Below are positions 1 through 8,304 of a stretch of 64,000 nt of DNA, piece by piece. Numbering within the stretch: position 1 is the stretch's first letter; each line of letters starts with the position of its first letter. The notes under the pieces were generated by a model. It did no database searches. It saw only the letters and a list, made by a program, of their open reading frames with translations, and had not been told where the DNA came from. Origin of the DNA: Lachnospiraceae bacterium UBA4338 (GTDB taxonomy: Bacteria > Bacillota > Clostridia > Lachnospirales > Lachnospiraceae); NCBI GenBank assembly GCA_002393735.1, contig DGTK01000015.1, positions 189,232 to 253,231 of the forward strand, written 5' to 3'. The position numbers were made by a program, and so were the translations under genes.

Positions 1-701
1 TAGTTAAAAAGTGTATTGCCGAGTTTATCGGTACATGTGTTTTGGTTACTTTCGGTTGTGGTACAGCAATGTTAGTTGGATGCGATGCAGTTAATGGTGG
101 AGGATATATCCTTACAGCATTTGCTTTCGGTCTTGTAATCGTTGCCATGGCATATTCAATTGGTAACATTTCAGGATGCCATATCAATCCGGCTGTTTCA
201 CTTGGTGTACTTATTTCAGGTGGAATGAATGCTAAAGAGTTCTGCTGCTACGTAATCTCACAGATTCTTGGTGGTATCTGCGGTGGCGGTATCCTGGCTT
301 TCATCTTCAAGGTGGGCGCTCTTACAGATAAGACAGGCGGTTTCGGTGCCAACGGTCTTGCAGGTGTAAACGGTAGCATTCTTGCAGGCCTCTTGGTAGA
401 AGTTGTTCTTACATTTGTATTTGTAATTGCAATTCTTGGCGTTACAAGTTCAAAAGCAGGTCATGGTTCATTTGGCGGTCTTGTAATCGGTCTTACACTT
501 GTACTTGTTCATATCTTTGGTATTGGACTTACAGGTACATCGGTTAATCCTGCAAGAAGTATTGCATCTGCAGTAATCGCAGCTTGTGCACATAATCCTG
601 AACCAATTAAGGTTGTATGGGTATTCATCGTTGGACCATTGGTTGGTGCAGCACTTGCAGCACTTATATATAAGTTCCTTGAGAAAAAAGATGAAAAATA
701 A
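1..701 (+). CDS. Aquaporin / glycerol facilitator (MIP family), 5' end cut by window edge
   Basis: A membrane channel for water or small neutral solutes such as glycerol. The frame is open from base 3 to the stop at 699-701 (232 visible codons), and no start codon with a ribosome site is visible, so the start lies just left of the window. The visible part begins with a typical first helix (KKCIAEFIGTCVLVTFG). Both NPA boxes are present: HINPAVSLG about 60 residues in and TSVNPARS about 180 residues in. About six hydrophobic helices are visible and the protein ends in a short charged tail. Whether it prefers water or glycerol cannot be decided from what I see. A strong terminator follows, so it ends its transcription unit. 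Confidence 0.93.
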   Translation, partial: VKKCIAEFIGTCVLVTFGCGTAMLVGCDAVNGGGYILTAFAFGLVIVAMAYSIGNISGCHINPAVSLGVLISGGMNAKEFCCYVISQILGGICGGGILAFIFKVGALTDKTGGFGANGLAGVNGSILAGLLVEVVLTFVFVIAILGVTSSKAGHGSFGGLVIGLTLVLVHIFGIGLTGTSVNPARSIASAVIAACAHNPEPIKVVWVFIVGPLVGAALAALIYKFLEKKDEK

Positions 702-720
702 TTAATCATTAATTTTATAT

Positions 721-767
721 AACATAAAATGACAGGGGGGATTAACTCTGTCATTTTATGTTTGTTT
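721..767 (+). terminator. Rho-independent terminator after aquaporin gene
   Basis: A 14-bp perfect stem (ACATAAAATGACAG at 722-735 with CTGTCATTTTATGT at 748-761), a loop rich in G, then a T-rich tail. The stem is nearly symmetrical, but only aquaporin lies upstream in the right direction. Confidence 0.85.
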
Positions 768-795
768 TAAGAAAGGGAATCAGGAAAGGAAAAAT

Positions 796-1782
796 ATGAA
801 AACAAGAGTAGGAATTTTAGGATACGGTAATTTGGGAAGAGGCGTTGAGTGCGCAGTAAGCAAGACTTCAGATATGGAACTGGTTGCAGTTTTCACAAGA
901 AGAGATCCGGAAAGTGTGAAAATTGTAAGTGATGGTGTGAAAGTAGACAATGTAGCAAACATTGAAGAATATAAAGATAAAATCGACGTGCTTATTATCT
1001 GTGGCGGAAGTGCTACAGACTTACCAAAGCAGACACCTGTATATGCAAAGATGTTTAATGTAATCGACAGCTTTGATACACATGCAAGAATTCCTGAGCA
1101 TTTTGCAAATGTAGATGCAGCAGCCAAGGAAGGCGGACATATTGGTATTATTTCAGTAGGCTGGGATCCTGGTATGTTCTCACTTCAAAGAGCATATGCC
1201 AATGCAATCCTTCCAAATGGTAAGGATTATACCTTCTGGGGCAGAGGCGTAAGTCAGGGACATTCAGATGCAATCAGAAGAATACCTGGTGTTAAGGATG
1301 CAAAGCAGTATACAGTTCCTGTACCTGCAGCACTTGAGAAGGTAAGAAATGGTGAGAATCCTGAACTTACAACAAGAGAAAAACATACAAGAGAATGCTA
1401 TGTTGTACTTGAAGATGGTGCAGATGCTGAGGCGGTAAGACAGGCAATAGTAACAATGCCTAACTATTTTGCAGATTATGATACAACAGTAAACTTTATT
1501 TCAGAAGAAGAACTTAAGGCTAATCACAGCGGTATTCCACATGGTGGACAGGTTATCAGAACCGGTAGCACAGGTTGGAATAATGAGAACAAGCATGTAA
1601 TTGAGTACAGCCTTAAACTTGATTCCAATCCTGAATTTACTTCAAGCGTACTTATTGCTTATGCAAGAGCAGCAGTTAAGTTATCAGCTGAAGGACAGAC
1701 AGGATGTAAGACAGTATTTGATATTGCTCCTAAGTATCTTATGGATATTTCTGAAGCAGACATGAGAGCGCATCTTTTATAA
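796..1782 (+). CDS. ddh: meso-diaminopimelate D-dehydrogenase
   Basis: Catalyses the one-step NADPH-dependent reductive amination of tetrahydrodipicolinate to meso-diaminopimelate, supplying lysine and peptidoglycan synthesis. The 328-residue length matches the family (about 320-330). The N-terminus has the Rossmann motif GILGYGNLGRGVE, followed by the conserved VFTRRDP stretch and the central DSFDTH and GWDPGMFS segments seen in this enzyme. The start at 796 is preceded by AGGAAAGG at a normal distance. It is flanked upstream by the aquaporin terminator and downstream by a short gap to a membrane metallopeptidase-like gene. Confidence 0.95.
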   Translation: MKTRVGILGYGNLGRGVECAVSKTSDMELVAVFTRRDPESVKIVSDGVKVDNVANIEEYKDKIDVLIICGGSATDLPKQTPVYAKMFNVIDSFDTHARIPEHFANVDAAAKEGGHIGIISVGWDPGMFSLQRAYANAILPNGKDYTFWGRGVSQGHSDAIRRIPGVKDAKQYTVPVPAALEKVRNGENPELTTREKHTRECYVVLEDGADAEAVRQAIVTMPNYFADYDTTVNFISEEELKANHSGIPHGGQVIRTGSTGWNNENKHVIEYSLKLDSNPEFTSSVLIAYARAAVKLSAEGQTGCKTVFDIAPKYLMDISEADMRAHLL

Positions 1783-1800
1783 GGTGCCTGGAGGTAGGAT

Positions 1801-2247
1801 ATGAATCTACCGGGAATAATAATATTCTGGATACTCCAGTGGACATGGGGACTATTGCAGAACATAGTGGGTTTTATAATCTTCTTATTCTGCATTAAAG
1901 ACAAACACATGATGTATAACGGCTGCGTTGTTACATCATGGAAGATGAGAGACTCCATGTCTATGGGGATGTTCCTTTTTATAACACAGGTAGTGAAGGG
2001 TGATATTAATGATCCGGAAAGTTACCCACATAAAGTAATGGTTCATGAATTTGGACATGCCATGCAGTCCATTTTATTAGGACCTTTGTATTTCTTTATA
2101 ATATCCATTCCATCAAGCGTATGGTGTAATGTTCCATATTTTAAGAATATGAGAAAAAATAAGAAGGTTTCTTATTATACTTTTTATCCGGAAAAATGGG
2201 CTAATGCCTGGGGAGAAAAAGTTAGTAAGCAAAAGGCGGTACATTAA
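1801..2247 (+). CDS. Small integral membrane protein with HEFGH zinc-peptidase-like motif
   Basis: 148 residues. Two hydrophobic segments near the N-terminus are followed by the motif HEFGH at about residue 82, in the context VMVHEFGHAMQSILLGPLY, then another hydrophobic stretch ending in a conserved-looking IPSSVW. HExxH is the usual zinc-binding and catalytic motif of metallopeptidases, so a membrane zinc peptidase is possible, but I cannot name a family and no third zinc ligand is certain. The stop overlaps the lgt start by one base (TAATG), indicating translational coupling with lipoprotein processing. The ribosome site is GGAGG, about six bases before the ATG. Confidence 0.8.
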   Translation: MNLPGIIIFWILQWTWGLLQNIVGFIIFLFCIKDKHMMYNGCVVTSWKMRDSMSMGMFLFITQVVKGDINDPESYPHKVMVHEFGHAMQSILLGPLYFFIISIPSSVWCNVPYFKNMRKNKKVSYYTFYPEKWANAWGEKVSKQKAVH

Positions 2248-3056
2248 TGTATAACGATTTATTTTCGATAGGTAAAATTACAATTCATTCATATGGCGTA
2301 TTGATTGCACTTGGCTATGTTACGGCAATTCTTATCTGCTACTTCAGGGCAAAGAAGAGAGACCTTGACCCGGAAGTAATACTGGACATTGCTCTTATAG
2401 CAATATTTGGCGGACTTGGCGGTGGTAAGCTTCTTTATATCATTGTTGAATGGAAACGCTTTATCGAAAAGCCCCTTGCCCTTTTGGGCGGTGATGGTTT
2501 CGTGGTATATGGCGGAATCATTGTGGCTGCAGTGTGTGCTGTTATTTACTGTAAAATCAGGAAAGTTGATTTCCTTACATATTTTGATCTGGTTATGCCG
2601 GCAGTTAGCGTGGCTCAGGCTATCGGAAGACTTGGCTGCTTCTTTGCAGGCTGCTGTTACGGTGCACCGACAGAGTCTCCAATTGGCGTAATCTTTCCTT
2701 CAGGAAGTCTGGCTCCGGCTGGAATACGTCTTTGGCCTACACAGTTATTCTCATCAGGCGGTGACTTAATCATAGCGGCGATTTTGTTCGCAGTATCCAC
2801 AAGGAAAACGAAGAAGGGTACTGTTGGAAGTCTCTATCTGGTTTTATATGGTATAGGAAGATTCATTGTTGAATTCTTCAGAGCAGACTCAAGAGGAACA
2901 GTGGGACAGCTTTCTACATCTCAGTTTATTTCAATATTTATATTTGCCATCGGCGCAATTTTATTAATCTACTTCAATTTCCTTTCTAATAAGGATGGAA
3001 ATAAAGAAGGAAAGAGTGACAAGGATAAAAAAAGAAAAGAGGCTGCAAAATCGTGA
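2247..3056 (+). CDS. lgt: Prolipoprotein diacylglyceryl transferase
   Basis: Transfers a diacylglyceryl group from phosphatidylglycerol to the lipobox cysteine of prolipoproteins at the membrane. The 269-residue protein has seven likely membrane helices, the N-terminal ITIHSYGVLIALGY block, and the family signature RLGCFFAGCCYG near residue 130, then the RFIVEFFRAD block near the C-terminus. The tail is strongly charged (KDGNKEGKSDKDKK). Its start overlaps the preceding stop (TAATG), and its own stop overlaps the GTG of the next gene (GTGA), so three genes are coupled. Confidence 0.95.
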   Translation: MYNDLFSIGKITIHSYGVLIALGYVTAILICYFRAKKRDLDPEVILDIALIAIFGGLGGGKLLYIIVEWKRFIEKPLALLGGDGFVVYGGIIVAAVCAVIYCKIRKVDFLTYFDLVMPAVSVAQAIGRLGCFFAGCCYGAPTESPIGVIFPSGSLAPAGIRLWPTQLFSSGGDLIIAAILFAVSTRKTKKGTVGSLYLVLYGIGRFIVEFFRADSRGTVGQLSTSQFISIFIFAIGAILLIYFNFLSNKDGNKEGKSDKDKKRKEAAKS

Positions 3057-3319
3057 ATTATAAACAGGCAAATGAAATAGCCAACTGGATATTAATTGCA
3101 TCCATCCTCTCCTGCGGTGGTGTATTCTTCACAACAGGGGTTGTAGCCCTTGTACTTTTGGGAATTGCAGTATTACTGATTCTGACTTCAATATTTATAA
3201 GAATTAAGTATTCAAGATGCCCGCACTGCAAGAAGAGACTGCACCTTGGATTCAGGATGGAACCGGATAAGTGCCCTTACTGCAGAGGGGTTTTAATTGA
3301 AAAAGACGATAAGAGATAG
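3053..3319 (+). CDS. Small membrane protein with C-terminal zinc ribbon
   Basis: 88 residues starting from GTG within the lgt stop (GTGA overlap). Two adjacent hydrophobic helices (about residues 9-50) are followed by a cytoplasmic zinc ribbon, CPHCKKR and CPYCRG, with two CxxC knuckles. No enzyme motif is visible. The function is unknown; coupling with lgt suggests an envelope role. Confidence 0.8.
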   Translation: MNYKQANEIANWILIASILSCGGVFFTTGVVALVLLGIAVLLILTSIFIRIKYSRCPHCKKRLHLGFRMEPDKCPYCRGVLIEKDDKR

Positions 3320-3369
3320 GCTGACTGTCATTCAAGGCTTACTGAAGAATGACAGAAAGCCTTTTTTTA
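3318..3369 (+). terminator. Terminator of the lgt operon
   Basis: Stem CTGTCATTC (3325-3333) with GAATGACAG (3347-3355), extended outward by AGGCT/AGCCT, then seven T. It overlaps the stop codon of the small zinc-ribbon gene. Confidence 0.85.
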
Positions 3370-3467
3370 TAAAAAATTTATAGATTATATGGAATAAATG
3401 ACCTGTTTTATGTATAATGGGATAAGATGAGGGCAGAATGTGTATGCCCAAAAAGGAGATGTTTGAT

Positions 3468-5348
3468 ATGGAATACTCTGAATTAAGTAAAATGTGCCTT
3501 AACTGCATGCATATGAGTAAAGAGGACGAATTTTGTCCTGTATGCGGTAAGCCTAAAAGAGTAACAAGAAGCTATGAGAAGGCTTTGGAACCGGGTACTA
3601 TACTTAATAACAAGATATTAATTGGTAATATTCTTGGTATGGGTAACTTTGGTATTACCTATATCGGATTTGATATGTTATTGGAGTATAAAGTAGCAGT
3701 TAAGGAATTCTTCCCGGATGAAATGGTAGAAAGAGAGCCGGATGGCTCCTTAAGAGTATCCGATGATACTACAGAGGAAGAATATAATGAAGAACTCAGG
3801 GCATATCAGAGGGAAGCAAGAACTCTGGCTCAGTTCTCCAAGTATCCAGGTATTGTTTCCATTAAGGAATTATTCTATCAGAATAATACAGGATATATGG
3901 TTATGGAGTACTTAGAGGGTGGTACTCTTAGAAGATTTATTGATAATAACGGTGGTAAACTTCCGGTAGATAAAGCATTATCCCTTATGGAACCTGTTAT
4001 TTCTTCCATGCAGGAGATTCATAAGAGTGGTCTGATTCATAGAGATATCAGTCCTGAGAATATCATGCTTGATAATGACGGAAGTATTAAGGTTATTGAC
4101 TTTGGCGCGACCAAGAAACTCAGCAACAGAACCGCGCAGGTTTATTTCGGTAAGTTTGGCTATGCTCCACTTGAGCAGATGCTTGGTGAAGGTCAGGGAC
4201 CTTGGACAGATGTTTACGGTATCTGTGCAACACTTTACTGTATGATTACAGGCGATATCCCAACTGATGCTTTCCAGAGAAGTCAGGGCGAGGATATTGT
4301 TCCTTTGACAGATTATGATATTGATATTCCAAACCGCGTTATTAAGGCTATCCATAAAGGAATGAGTATGGAATGCCAGGACAGACAGCAGGATATGGAG
4401 CAGCTTCATAAAGATCTTTACGGCGTAAGAGCTGACAGTATTCAGAAGACAACTGAGCCGGAGATGATTTTCCCAGAGGGTGATTCATCAATGCTTTATG
4501 ACAGAGCTAATAAGAGAATCTGGTTTGGTAAGTATCCAATGAATGAGGTTGTTGGCCCGGCTTTAACAACTGATATTCTTTATGCGAATTATGATCTCAA
4601 TGACTGTGCAACAGTTAATGGCAGCAGATATAAGAGATTCCAGGCAGCCAATGCCCTTATGACAAGAGAATATCGTAATGCCAACAGACAGAGATTCAAA
4701 GATGAAAGAAAGATGTACAGAATCTTTGAATTTACAGAGATTCCTTGGGTTATCCTTTCACATAACGGAAATCAGATGATAATTCAGTCTGAATATACTC
4801 TTGATTATCAGCTTTTTGATGAGAAAGACTATATGGATATGAGTGAAAGAGAAGTATCCAAGATTAGAACTGGTATTACCTGGGAAACAAGTAAAATCAG
4901 AGAGTGGCTTAACAGAGATTTCTTCCAGACAGCATTCACCAAGGAAGAACAGGAGAGAATTCTCATTAAGGAAGTTAAGACTCCTATCTCTTCATTTACA
5001 GATATAGTTACATATGACAGAGTATTCCTTCCGTCTGTAGAAGAGATTAATAATGGTTTCGATACCAATGCTCTTCGTACCAACAATCTTCAGAGCGTTG
5101 CAGACAGAAGTGCACATTCACTTATATCACAATATGCAGCAGCACTTAAGGTGGACGATACCTTCCCTAACGGCTATGCCCTTAGAACCAGAGGTACCAT
5201 TAATGCTGAGACCAAGTCCTTCACCTATGGCGAGAACTGTGATGGTCAGTGCATTCAGGGTGGAAGACTGTGCCAGTGGAAATTAGGTATTCCAATGGGT
5301 ATCAGACCTATTATTCTGGTTGATATCAGGGATATATATGAGGTTTAG
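3468..5348 (+). CDS. Serine/threonine protein kinase with N-terminal zinc ribbon and C-terminal DUF6273-like domain
   Basis: A eukaryotic-like (Hanks) kinase. Residues about 10-27 form a zinc ribbon (CLNCMHMSKEDEFCPVCG). The kinase domain then shows the glycine loop GMGNFGITY, the lysine VAVKEFFP, the catalytic HRDISPENIML and the DFG motif in VIDFGATK, so it should be active. From about residue 340 a DUF6273-like module follows (WFGKYP, WETSKIREWLN), often fused to such kinases in Lachnospiraceae. There is no transmembrane segment, so it is predicted to be cytosolic. I chose ATG 3468 because GGAG at 3455-3458 lies nine bases upstream; in-frame ATGs at 3438 and 3444 are alternatives. A PPP phosphatase follows after nine bases. 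Confidence 0.92.
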   Translation: MEYSELSKMCLNCMHMSKEDEFCPVCGKPKRVTRSYEKALEPGTILNNKILIGNILGMGNFGITYIGFDMLLEYKVAVKEFFPDEMVEREPDGSLRVSDDTTEEEYNEELRAYQREARTLAQFSKYPGIVSIKELFYQNNTGYMVMEYLEGGTLRRFIDNNGGKLPVDKALSLMEPVISSMQEIHKSGLIHRDISPENIMLDNDGSIKVIDFGATKKLSNRTAQVYFGKFGYAPLEQMLGEGQGPWTDVYGICATLYCMITGDIPTDAFQRSQGEDIVPLTDYDIDIPNRVIKAIHKGMSMECQDRQQDMEQLHKDLYGVRADSIQKTTEPEMIFPEGDSSMLYDRANKRIWFGKYPMNEVVGPALTTDILYANYDLNDCATVNGSRYKRFQAANALMTREYRNANRQRFKDERKMYRIFEFTEIPWVILSHNGNQMIIQSEYTLDYQLFDEKDYMDMSEREVSKIRTGITWETSKIREWLNRDFFQTAFTKEEQERILIKEVKTPISSFTDIVTYDRVFLPSVEEINNGFDTNALRTNNLQSVADRSAHSLISQYAAALKVDDTFPNGYALRTRGTINAETKSFTYGENCDGQCIQGGRLCQWKLGIPMGIRPIILVDIRDIYEV

Positions 5349-5357
5349 GAGAAAAAG

Positions 5358-6143
5358 ATGAGCACCTATGTAATTAGCGATATACATGGACAATATAAGT
5401 CTTTTAAAAAGATGCTTAAGCTTATCTCTTTCGGTAAAGATGATACCCTGTATCTTCTTGGAGATGTAATAGACAGAGGAGATGAAGGCATTAAAGTTTT
5501 AACGGAAGCCATGAAGATGCCAAATGTGCATTTATTTTTAGGTAACCACGAACTTCTTATGCTGGACGCTCTTAAGAATATTGAAGAGAATAAAAGAGGC
5601 GACCGTAAGGACTTTGACGATATGGACTTGTGGCTTGACCCTTATAATGGCGGAGAAAGCACTTTTGAAGCCTACAAGACTCTTCAGCCAAAGCAGAAGA
5701 AGGAAATTCTTACATATCTTGAGAACAGCATTGTGGTTAAGAAGATAAAGATTGGGCGCAAGAAATATCACTTGTCACACGCTTATGTTCTTCCTTATGA
5801 TTTCGAGGACGAACTCAGATATAAGGACGTACCTTATAAGGAAAAATGGGATGTAGTATGGCAGAGTATCTTTGAACTGTCTCCTAATGAGAGCCCGACG
5901 GAGATTTTTCCAAATAAGAAGTTTACTTATATTTTGGGACATACTTTCACTCAGAGACTGGACTGCATGGACGGTGACGGACGTGGAGTAGTTTATTATA
6001 ACAAGAACTTCAAGGGATACAGAATTTACAACATTGACTGCGGTATGGCGCTTCATAATAAATCCAGTCAGTTAGCCTGCATCAGACTTGAAGATGAGAA
6101 GATTTTTTACGTTCCACTTTATAAAGATATTAAAAATTTATAA
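5358..6143 (+). CDS. PPP-family serine/threonine protein phosphatase / metallophosphoesterase
   Basis: 261 residues with all metal-binding motifs of the PPP family in order: SDIHGQ (residue about 7), GDVIDRGD, GNHE, a LSHAY histidine and GHTF. It is a two-metal hydrolase. Given the kinase gene immediately upstream, it probably removes phosphate from the same protein substrates, forming a kinase-phosphatase pair. A diadenosine-tetraphosphatase-type activity is the main alternative, since the folds are shared. The start is preceded by AGGAGAAAA. Confidence 0.92.
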   Translation: MSTYVISDIHGQYKSFKKMLKLISFGKDDTLYLLGDVIDRGDEGIKVLTEAMKMPNVHLFLGNHELLMLDALKNIEENKRGDRKDFDDMDLWLDPYNGGESTFEAYKTLQPKQKKEILTYLENSIVVKKIKIGRKKYHLSHAYVLPYDFEDELRYKDVPYKEKWDVVWQSIFELSPNESPTEIFPNKKFTYILGHTFTQRLDCMDGDGRGVVYYNKNFKGYRIYNIDCGMALHNKSSQLACIRLEDEKIFYVPLYKDIKNL

Positions 6144-6148
6144 AAAGT

Positions 6149-6178
6149 TTAGCCTGCGTGTATTCGCAGGCTTTTTTA
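6149..6178 (+). terminator. Terminator of kinase-phosphatase operon
   Basis: Stem AGCCTGCG (6151-6158) with CGCAGGCT (6165-6172), followed by six T. Confidence 0.88.
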
Positions 6179-6191
6179 GTTGCATCTTTTG

Positions 6192-6220
6192 TTGACACAA
6201 ATGGCGTAAAATGGCATAAT
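6192..6220 (+). promoter_or_regulatory. Sigma-A type promoter for the FIST/chemoreceptor operon
   Basis: TTGACA at 6192-6197 and CATAAT at 6215-6220 with a 17-base spacer. The next gene starts about 60 bases downstream. Confidence 0.75.
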
Positions 6221-6282
6221 TAAAGGTGTGTTACAGGTATGGGGGACCGATGAAATAATACAAAACTGGGGGTATGAATTTA

Positions 6283-7335
6283 ATGAAACAGTCTTTTATC
6301 AAAAGTGATTCCGGAAATCTTAAGGAAGTCCTTAGGAATGTGTCTGATCCGGATGCTCTTATAATGATATCCAACAGTGATCAATTTAATGAACATGTAG
6401 ATTTACTTGAGAAGACTTTCCCTAATGTCCCAAGCATTGCCGGCGTAGGTCATTTCTATGGTAAGACCATCAGAGAAGGCGGCGTTGGACTTATAATTTT
6501 GCAGGGTGTTGAGGCAGCGGCAGGTCTTATGACTCACGCCAAGGATATGCCGGTTCACGACATAGACACACTTCTTAGGAACATGTCGAAGATTGGCGCT
6601 AACGCAGCAAATACAGTATGCATCGATATCTGTACAGGCAATGATGCCGTGGTTTTAACCACAATGAGCAGCGCTCTTAATAAAGCGGGAGTTTCACTTA
6701 TCGGAGGAACATCCATGGATGCAAAGGTTTCAGCCAATGGCGAGGTTAATGATGACGCTGATGCCTATATTTTGATTAAGAATAAAGGCGGCAGGGTTAA
6801 GGTTTATAAAGAGAATATTTACAGACCTCTTGATGATGAAACCTTCGTTGCCAGTGAAACCAATAAGGCAGAGTACTATGTTGGCAAGCTTAACGGCAGA
6901 CCGGCACTTGATGTATATAAAGAGCACCTTGGAGTTGGTGATGATGCCATGGCAACCCAGACCTTCACTAACCCACTTGGCAAAATCACCGGCGACGATA
7001 TTCGAATCATATCCATTAGAGAAGTTGTAGGAAACGGTATGAGTTTCTACAGACAGGTTAACGATTCAGATATCCTTTGCTTTTTGGATATTAAGGATTA
7101 TAAGGCAATTGTTAAGCAGACAGTCAGCGATATTAAATCTGATTTCTCACATATTTCCGGTGTAATATCCGTTAACTGTGCATTCAGACATATATTATTT
7201 ACACAGAATAATTTCATGGATCAGTATCTTGATATCATGTCCGATTTGGGAAGTCACTGTGGATTTGTTGGTAATGGCGAACATTTCAACGATCAGTTTA
7301 TAAATCAGTCCATGTCATGCGTGGTATTTGAATAG
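6283..7335 (+). CDS. FIST-domain sensory protein
   Basis: 350 residues without membrane segments. The N-terminal half shows the FIST_N pattern (DALIMISNS..., IAGVGHFYG, GVGLIIL, LIGGTSMDA) and the C-terminal half resembles FIST_C. FIST domains are small-ligand sensor modules usually fused or linked to chemoreceptors and kinases. Here the gene sits ten bases before a soluble chemoreceptor, so FIST is probably the separate input subunit. The start is uncertain: ATG 6274 follows GGGGG too closely, while ATG 6283 has it ten bases upstream, so I use 6283. Confidence 0.87.
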   Translation: MKQSFIKSDSGNLKEVLRNVSDPDALIMISNSDQFNEHVDLLEKTFPNVPSIAGVGHFYGKTIREGGVGLIILQGVEAAAGLMTHAKDMPVHDIDTLLRNMSKIGANAANTVCIDICTGNDAVVLTTMSSALNKAGVSLIGGTSMDAKVSANGEVNDDADAYILIKNKGGRVKVYKENIYRPLDDETFVASETNKAEYYVGKLNGRPALDVYKEHLGVGDDAMATQTFTNPLGKITGDDIRIISIREVVGNGMSFYRQVNDSDILCFLDIKDYKAIVKQTVSDIKSDFSHISGVISVNCAFRHILFTQNNFMDQYLDIMSDLGSHCGFVGNGEHFNDQFINQSMSCVVFE

Positions 7336-7345
7336 GAGGGTACAT

Positions 7346-8293
7346 ATGGCTTTTGGCAAGAAAAAAGTAATCGTAAGTCAGAGCGGGGGAAGTATTCGAG
7401 GAAAAAATAATGATTATACGCCTATTCTTCATGTGGCAGACAGCATCAAGGAGTATCAGGGCGAACTGGTTACAAAGGAAGTTGCAACCATTAATGAACT
7501 TAAGAATATAAGCGAGTCTTTCGAAGATGTACTGGGAAGAGACATTGAACTTAAGACTCAGATGGATAAGTTTAGTAATTCACTTGAAGAACTGATTTCT
7601 TCATCAGACCAGATTAATGTTGTAAAGACTGATATCGCAGAAAGTGTAGGCCTTGCACAGGAGAAACTTGATGAATTAAATGCAAGTTCTGAAGAACTTA
7701 AGACACGTATAGATGATATTGAAAACGTATTCAAGTCTCTTCAGGATTCAGTAGATTCCATTTCAAGAAGCATGGTTCAGATTGTATCAATTGCCAACCA
7801 GACCAATATGCTTGCGTTAAATGCTTCAATTGAGGCGGCGAGAGCCGGTGAGCAGGGTAAAGGTTTTGCGGTAGTTGCTGAGCAGGTTAAGGATCTTGCT
7901 GGACAGATTAAGGGTCTTGTTGCATCTGTTGAAACCAGTATCAAGGAAGTTAATGCAGGTACAGAGAATCTTAATAATAATATTTCTGTAACCAATGGGG
8001 TTATTGAGAATAATGTAATTAAGGTTCAGGAAGCAACCGAATCTTTCGAGAAGATTAATGCTGCATCCAGGAAAACGGAAATTGTACAGAATAATATCAG
8101 AGAAACTGCAGTGGCTGCAAAGAATGACCTTGCAGTAGTTAATGATGAGTTCAAGGACATTGAGCGTAAATATGGCGATGTTAAGAAATATATAGAAAAA
8201 GCCAATAATCTTGGCACAACAAAGAGCGTTTTATTTGAGAATATCGATAATATGATTTCTCAGATTGAGCCTCTTGTAAAAAGTATGGAATAG
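7346..8293 (+). CDS. Soluble methyl-accepting chemotaxis-type signalling protein
   Basis: 315 residues with no transmembrane segment. After a short N-terminal region the protein is a coiled coil carrying the highly conserved chemoreceptor hairpin tip (IANQTNMLALNASIEAARAG, then GKGFAVVAEQVKDLA) at about residues 148-190. The tip contacts CheA and CheW. It lacks its own sensor domain and lies between the FIST gene and a transmembrane receptor, so it may take its input from FIST. ATG 7346 is preceded by AGGAGGG at five bases. Confidence 0.92.
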   Translation: MAFGKKKVIVSQSGGSIRGKNNDYTPILHVADSIKEYQGELVTKEVATINELKNISESFEDVLGRDIELKTQMDKFSNSLEELISSSDQINVVKTDIAESVGLAQEKLDELNASSEELKTRIDDIENVFKSLQDSVDSISRSMVQIVSIANQTNMLALNASIEAARAGEQGKGFAVVAEQVKDLAGQIKGLVASVETSIKEVNAGTENLNNNISVTNGVIENNVIKVQEATESFEKINAASRKTEIVQNNIRETAVAAKNDLAVVNDEFKDIERKYGDVKKYIEKANNLGTTKSVLFENIDNMISQIEPLVKSME

Positions 8294-8304
8294 AGGATGG
8301 AGCT

